Origin: Planococcus sp. PAMC 21323
Lineage (GTDB): Bacteria > Bacillota > Bacilli > Bacillales_A > Planococcaceae
Reading direction: 5' to 3'
Length of the DNA: 64,000 nt
NCBI RefSeq assembly: GCF_000785555.1
Contig: NZ_CP009129.1
Span: forward strand, 1,488,001-1,552,000
Part shown: piece by piece, positions 62,168 to 64,000 of the stretch
How the letters are laid out: the number at the start of each line of letters is the position of its first letter
Numbering within the stretch: position 1 is the stretch's first letter
Made by a program: the position numbers and the translations under genes
Notes under the pieces: model-generated
What the model was told of the DNA's origin: nothing
Seen by the model: the letters and a program-made list of their open reading frames with translations, nothing else
Databases searched by the model: none

Positions 62168-62206
62168 AAAACACCCGCTCACTTTTGTTAAGTAAGCGGG
62201 TGTTTA
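62168..62206. terminator. Rho-independent terminator
   Basis: AAACACCCGCT / AGCGGGTGTTT with a 17-nt loop and A/T-runs; on the minus strand it ends the SDR gene. Confidence 0.8.
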
Positions 62207-62247
62207 AGATAGTACATAATAAATTTAGCTGTCAATCTAGCTGTGAC

Positions 62248-62967
62248 TTAAAAAGGATTTGTTGCCCACTGACTTGAAGTCGGAATAAATATGCGTGGGT
62301 GAAGCTTTAACTGCGCTACCATGTATTCAGCTAAATCTTCAGGCTGCATAAATTTCTCTTTTTCTTGATCGGTTTCCCCTTCTTTAAATGTTAAATCAGT
62401 TACTACACGGCTTGGGGTTAACGCAAATACGCGAATATTATGCTTTCGAACTTCTTGTGATAGCGATTCTGTCATTCCTAAAATACCGAATTTAGAAGCG
62501 CTATAAGCACTTGATCCAGCGGTTCCTCGCAAACCTGAGCTGGAGGAAATATTGATGATATCTCCCCCGTTTTTTTCAATCAGTTGCGGCAATACTGTAC
62601 GGGTAACATAGTACATGCCCATTAAATTAACATCTATCATCCGTTTCCACTCTTCTGGCTCTAACTCTAAAAAAGGTCCATATTTACCGATTCCCGCATT
62701 ATTAATCAATATATCGGCGCTGCCGATTTCACTTGTCAATTTCTCAATGGCTTTTTCTACTTGAGCAAGATCCGAAACATCTGCCACAGCATAAGCGACA
62801 CGACCGCGCAATGACTTAATTTCTGTAGCTAGTTTAATTAAATCAGCTTCGGTTCGTGCGATTAATCCGACATTGACTCCCTCGTTGACCAAAGCTAAAG
62901 CTGTCGCGCGTCCAATCCCTTTACCCGCTCCTGTAATAAATGCTGTTTTCTCTGTTAATAACTGCAT
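62248..62967 (-). CDS. Short-chain dehydrogenase/reductase (FabG/YqjQ-like)
   Basis: A 239-residue classical [18 protein letters not shown] (NADP-binding), [10 protein letters not shown], catalytic Ser in [10 protein letters not shown] and YSASKFG (Tyr-Lys). It resembles stand-alone 3-ketoacyl-ACP-reductase-like proteins; the C-terminal [20 protein letters not shown] is common in YqjQ/YkvO-like members with unknown substrate. AGGTGG precedes the ATG. Monocistronic. Confidence 0.85.
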   Translation of the reverse strand: MQLLTEKTAFITGAGKGIGRATALALVNEGVNVGLIARTEADLIKLATEIKSLRGRVAYAVADVSDLAQVEKAIEKLTSEIGSADILINNAGIGKYGPFLELEPEEWKRMIDVNLMGMYYVTRTVLPQLIEKNGGDIINISSSSGLRGTAGSSAYSASKFGILGMTESLSQEVRKHNIRVFALTPSRVVTDLTFKEGETDQEKEKFMQPEDLAEYMVAQLKLHPRIFIPTSSQWATNPF

Positions 62968-63398
62968 ATTCTATTTCCACCTCTCGCTTAATTTTCCAAA
63001 TTTATAGTTGCTTTGCTTATATAGATTCATCTTTAGGATTCTTTTATAATATTTTATTTACCCATAAAAGGTGACGGCATAAACGAGAAGTTACATAAGT
63101 TTTTTAGTAAATCACATTTTTCTTTATCTCTGTAAATACAATGAATATACTTATTCATTTCTCGATTTCATTCATTCATAAATATTCACTCAGCGATTTC
63201 CCTTCGTCAAGCTCCTTGAATAATATTCATTTTTCGAAGGAACAGTGAAACTCCATTGTATTTACATAGAGGTCAACCTATTTTGAAAACCAATCTTTTT
63301 TTACCGAAATAACTAACGCTCTTTCTCCAATTAAAAGACTTTGCCCTGTATCGACTAAAGTTTAGGTTTCTACCTTTATTACATAAGTTCCTCTTGCC
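62968..63398. other. AT-rich intergenic stretch
   Basis: About 430 bp with several ATTCAT/ATGAATA-like words but no gene. It should contain the SDR promoter. Confidence 0.4.
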
Positions 63399-63804
63399 CT
63401 AACTACCCCAAATTAAACTTTGCAGCCAAATATACGGGTTAGATAATTGGGTCGGTTGTTTTTCAATCATGATTTGCACTCTTTTATGCGCAATGAATCT
63501 ATTCATCGAGGAGTGATAAGCAAGTACTTTAGTATATAAAAGCTTTTTATATCCATCCATTAAAGTTGCAAATTTTTATTTAAATTCAACTTTTGGGAGT
63601 AAGTATCTTTATCTAATAAGTATGGACCTAAACATTTAACAACAGGAAATTGACTTCGCAAGTGTACGACCAGTTCAATAAGATTTTTACATTTAAACGA
63701 TACCTTTCATCTGGATCGTTTCCAATATGCACCTGTATAGTCTGTTCCGCAATAAATCCTAAGAAAGTAGATGGTTTTGCAATTTTCAAAAATATTACGT
63801 ACTG
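63399..63804 (-). pseudogene. Degraded protein-coding remnant in three frames
   Basis: Minus-strand coding-like text continues across frame changes: 63804-63628 reads KIAKPSTFLGFIAEQTIQV...NDPDERYRLNV, then LIELVVHLRSQFPVVKCLGP ending at 63560, then MDGYKKLLYTKVLAYHSSMN...NPYIWLQSLIWGS from 63560 to 63399. No ribosome-binding site precedes any part. The composition looks like real protein. I do not recognise the family. Confidence 0.4.
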
Positions 63805-63852
63805 TTAAGTAATCTTGAACTATACATTTATAAGTTAGGAGGAACGGTTAAA

Positions 63853-64000
63853 GTGAATATGCCTGAAAATATTTGGACCGAAAAGCACGTTAAGTCTACA
63901 CTCCCGATAAGAGATGCAAAAAGTCATAAAAGAAGCTACGGAACAGCTTTGTTAATAGCCGGTACTAAGGATATGCCTGGTGCAGCATTACTTGCAGGAC
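63853..64000 (+). CDS. nnrD: ADP-dependent NAD(P)H-hydrate dehydratase (3' part outside window)
   Basis: Only the first 49 residues are in the window: after a GTG (63853) with AGGAGGA upstream, the peptide includes WTEKHVKSTLPIRDAKSHKR then SYGTALLIAGTKDMPGAALL. The HK-x-SYG-x-LLIAGS-type strand and GAxxLA are the start of the YxkO/CARKD ribokinase-like domain, which repairs hydrated NAD(P)H. The lack of a YjeF epimerase domain ahead suggests the stand-alone Bacillus form. Confidence 0.8.
   Translation, partial: MNMPENIWTEKHVKSTLPIRDAKSHKRSYGTALLIAGTKDMPGAALLAG

Overview
The window looks like a chromosomal segment of a low-GC Gram-positive bacterium of the Bacillales, most likely the Planococcaceae (Planococcus/Planomicrobium-like). 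Reasons: AGGAGG-type ribosome-binding sites with many GTG/TTG starts, U-tract hairpin terminators, Firmicutes-type PTS genes with a CcpA cre site, a Fur-box promoter, and protein families familiar from that group (SpoIIP, YeiL-like Crp/Fnr, SUKH, Imm5-like). The genus is an inference. I see no rRNA, tRNA, CRISPR array, complete insertion sequence or prophage.

Layout. 1-1340: a YdcZ / YeiL-like regulator / YdcZ operon (minus). 1.6-5.5 kb: 3-hydroxybutyrate dehydrogenase with a GntP permease, and a divergent second GntP permease. 5.7-8.6 kb: a RibD/DHFR-like reductase, a DsbA-family gene that has lost its 5' end, and an APC permease. 8.7-13.4 kb: copper handling (lipoprotein multicopper oxidase, divergent lipoprotein plus CopB-type ATPase). 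13.5-16 kb: EnvC-like M23 peptidase and SpoIIP. 16-21 kb: TetR, BCCT transporter, CocE-type hydrolase, UPF0316 protein. 21.1-29.6 kb: a Gram-positive version of the E. coli ydj/ynj neighbourhood: two flavin oxidoreductases (one fused to DUF1499), a CDP-alcohol phosphatidyltransferase, a TVP38/TMEM64 protein and a YnjBCD-like ABC importer. 29.7-30.6 kb: arsR-arsC without a pump. 30.7-32.3 kb: acyl-CoA synthetase. 33.3-37.8 kb: a strong promoter with a Fur box ahead of a dlt-like acyl-transfer cluster (carrier protein, AMP ligase, MBOAT, SGNH/DltD-like). 38-44.3 kb: accessory genes and three decayed genes. 45-51.5 kb: UbiB-like kinase, an MBL-Nudix fusion, P-loop kinase, tandem SRPBCC proteins, phosphatase. 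51.8-57.6 kb: fruRKA and ptsHI. 57.7-64 kb: DoxX/HxlR, an array of small immunity-like genes separated by a repeated palindrome, an SDR gene, degraded sequence, and the start of an NAD(P)H-hydrate dehydratase gene.

The three places most likely to hold undescribed biology are the palindrome-punctuated immunity-like array (59.7-61.9 kb), the Fur-box dlt-like cluster (33.3-37.8 kb) and the ydj/ynj-like redox-transport module (21.1-29.6 kb). All product calls rest on motifs and family knowledge read by eye. No database search was run.
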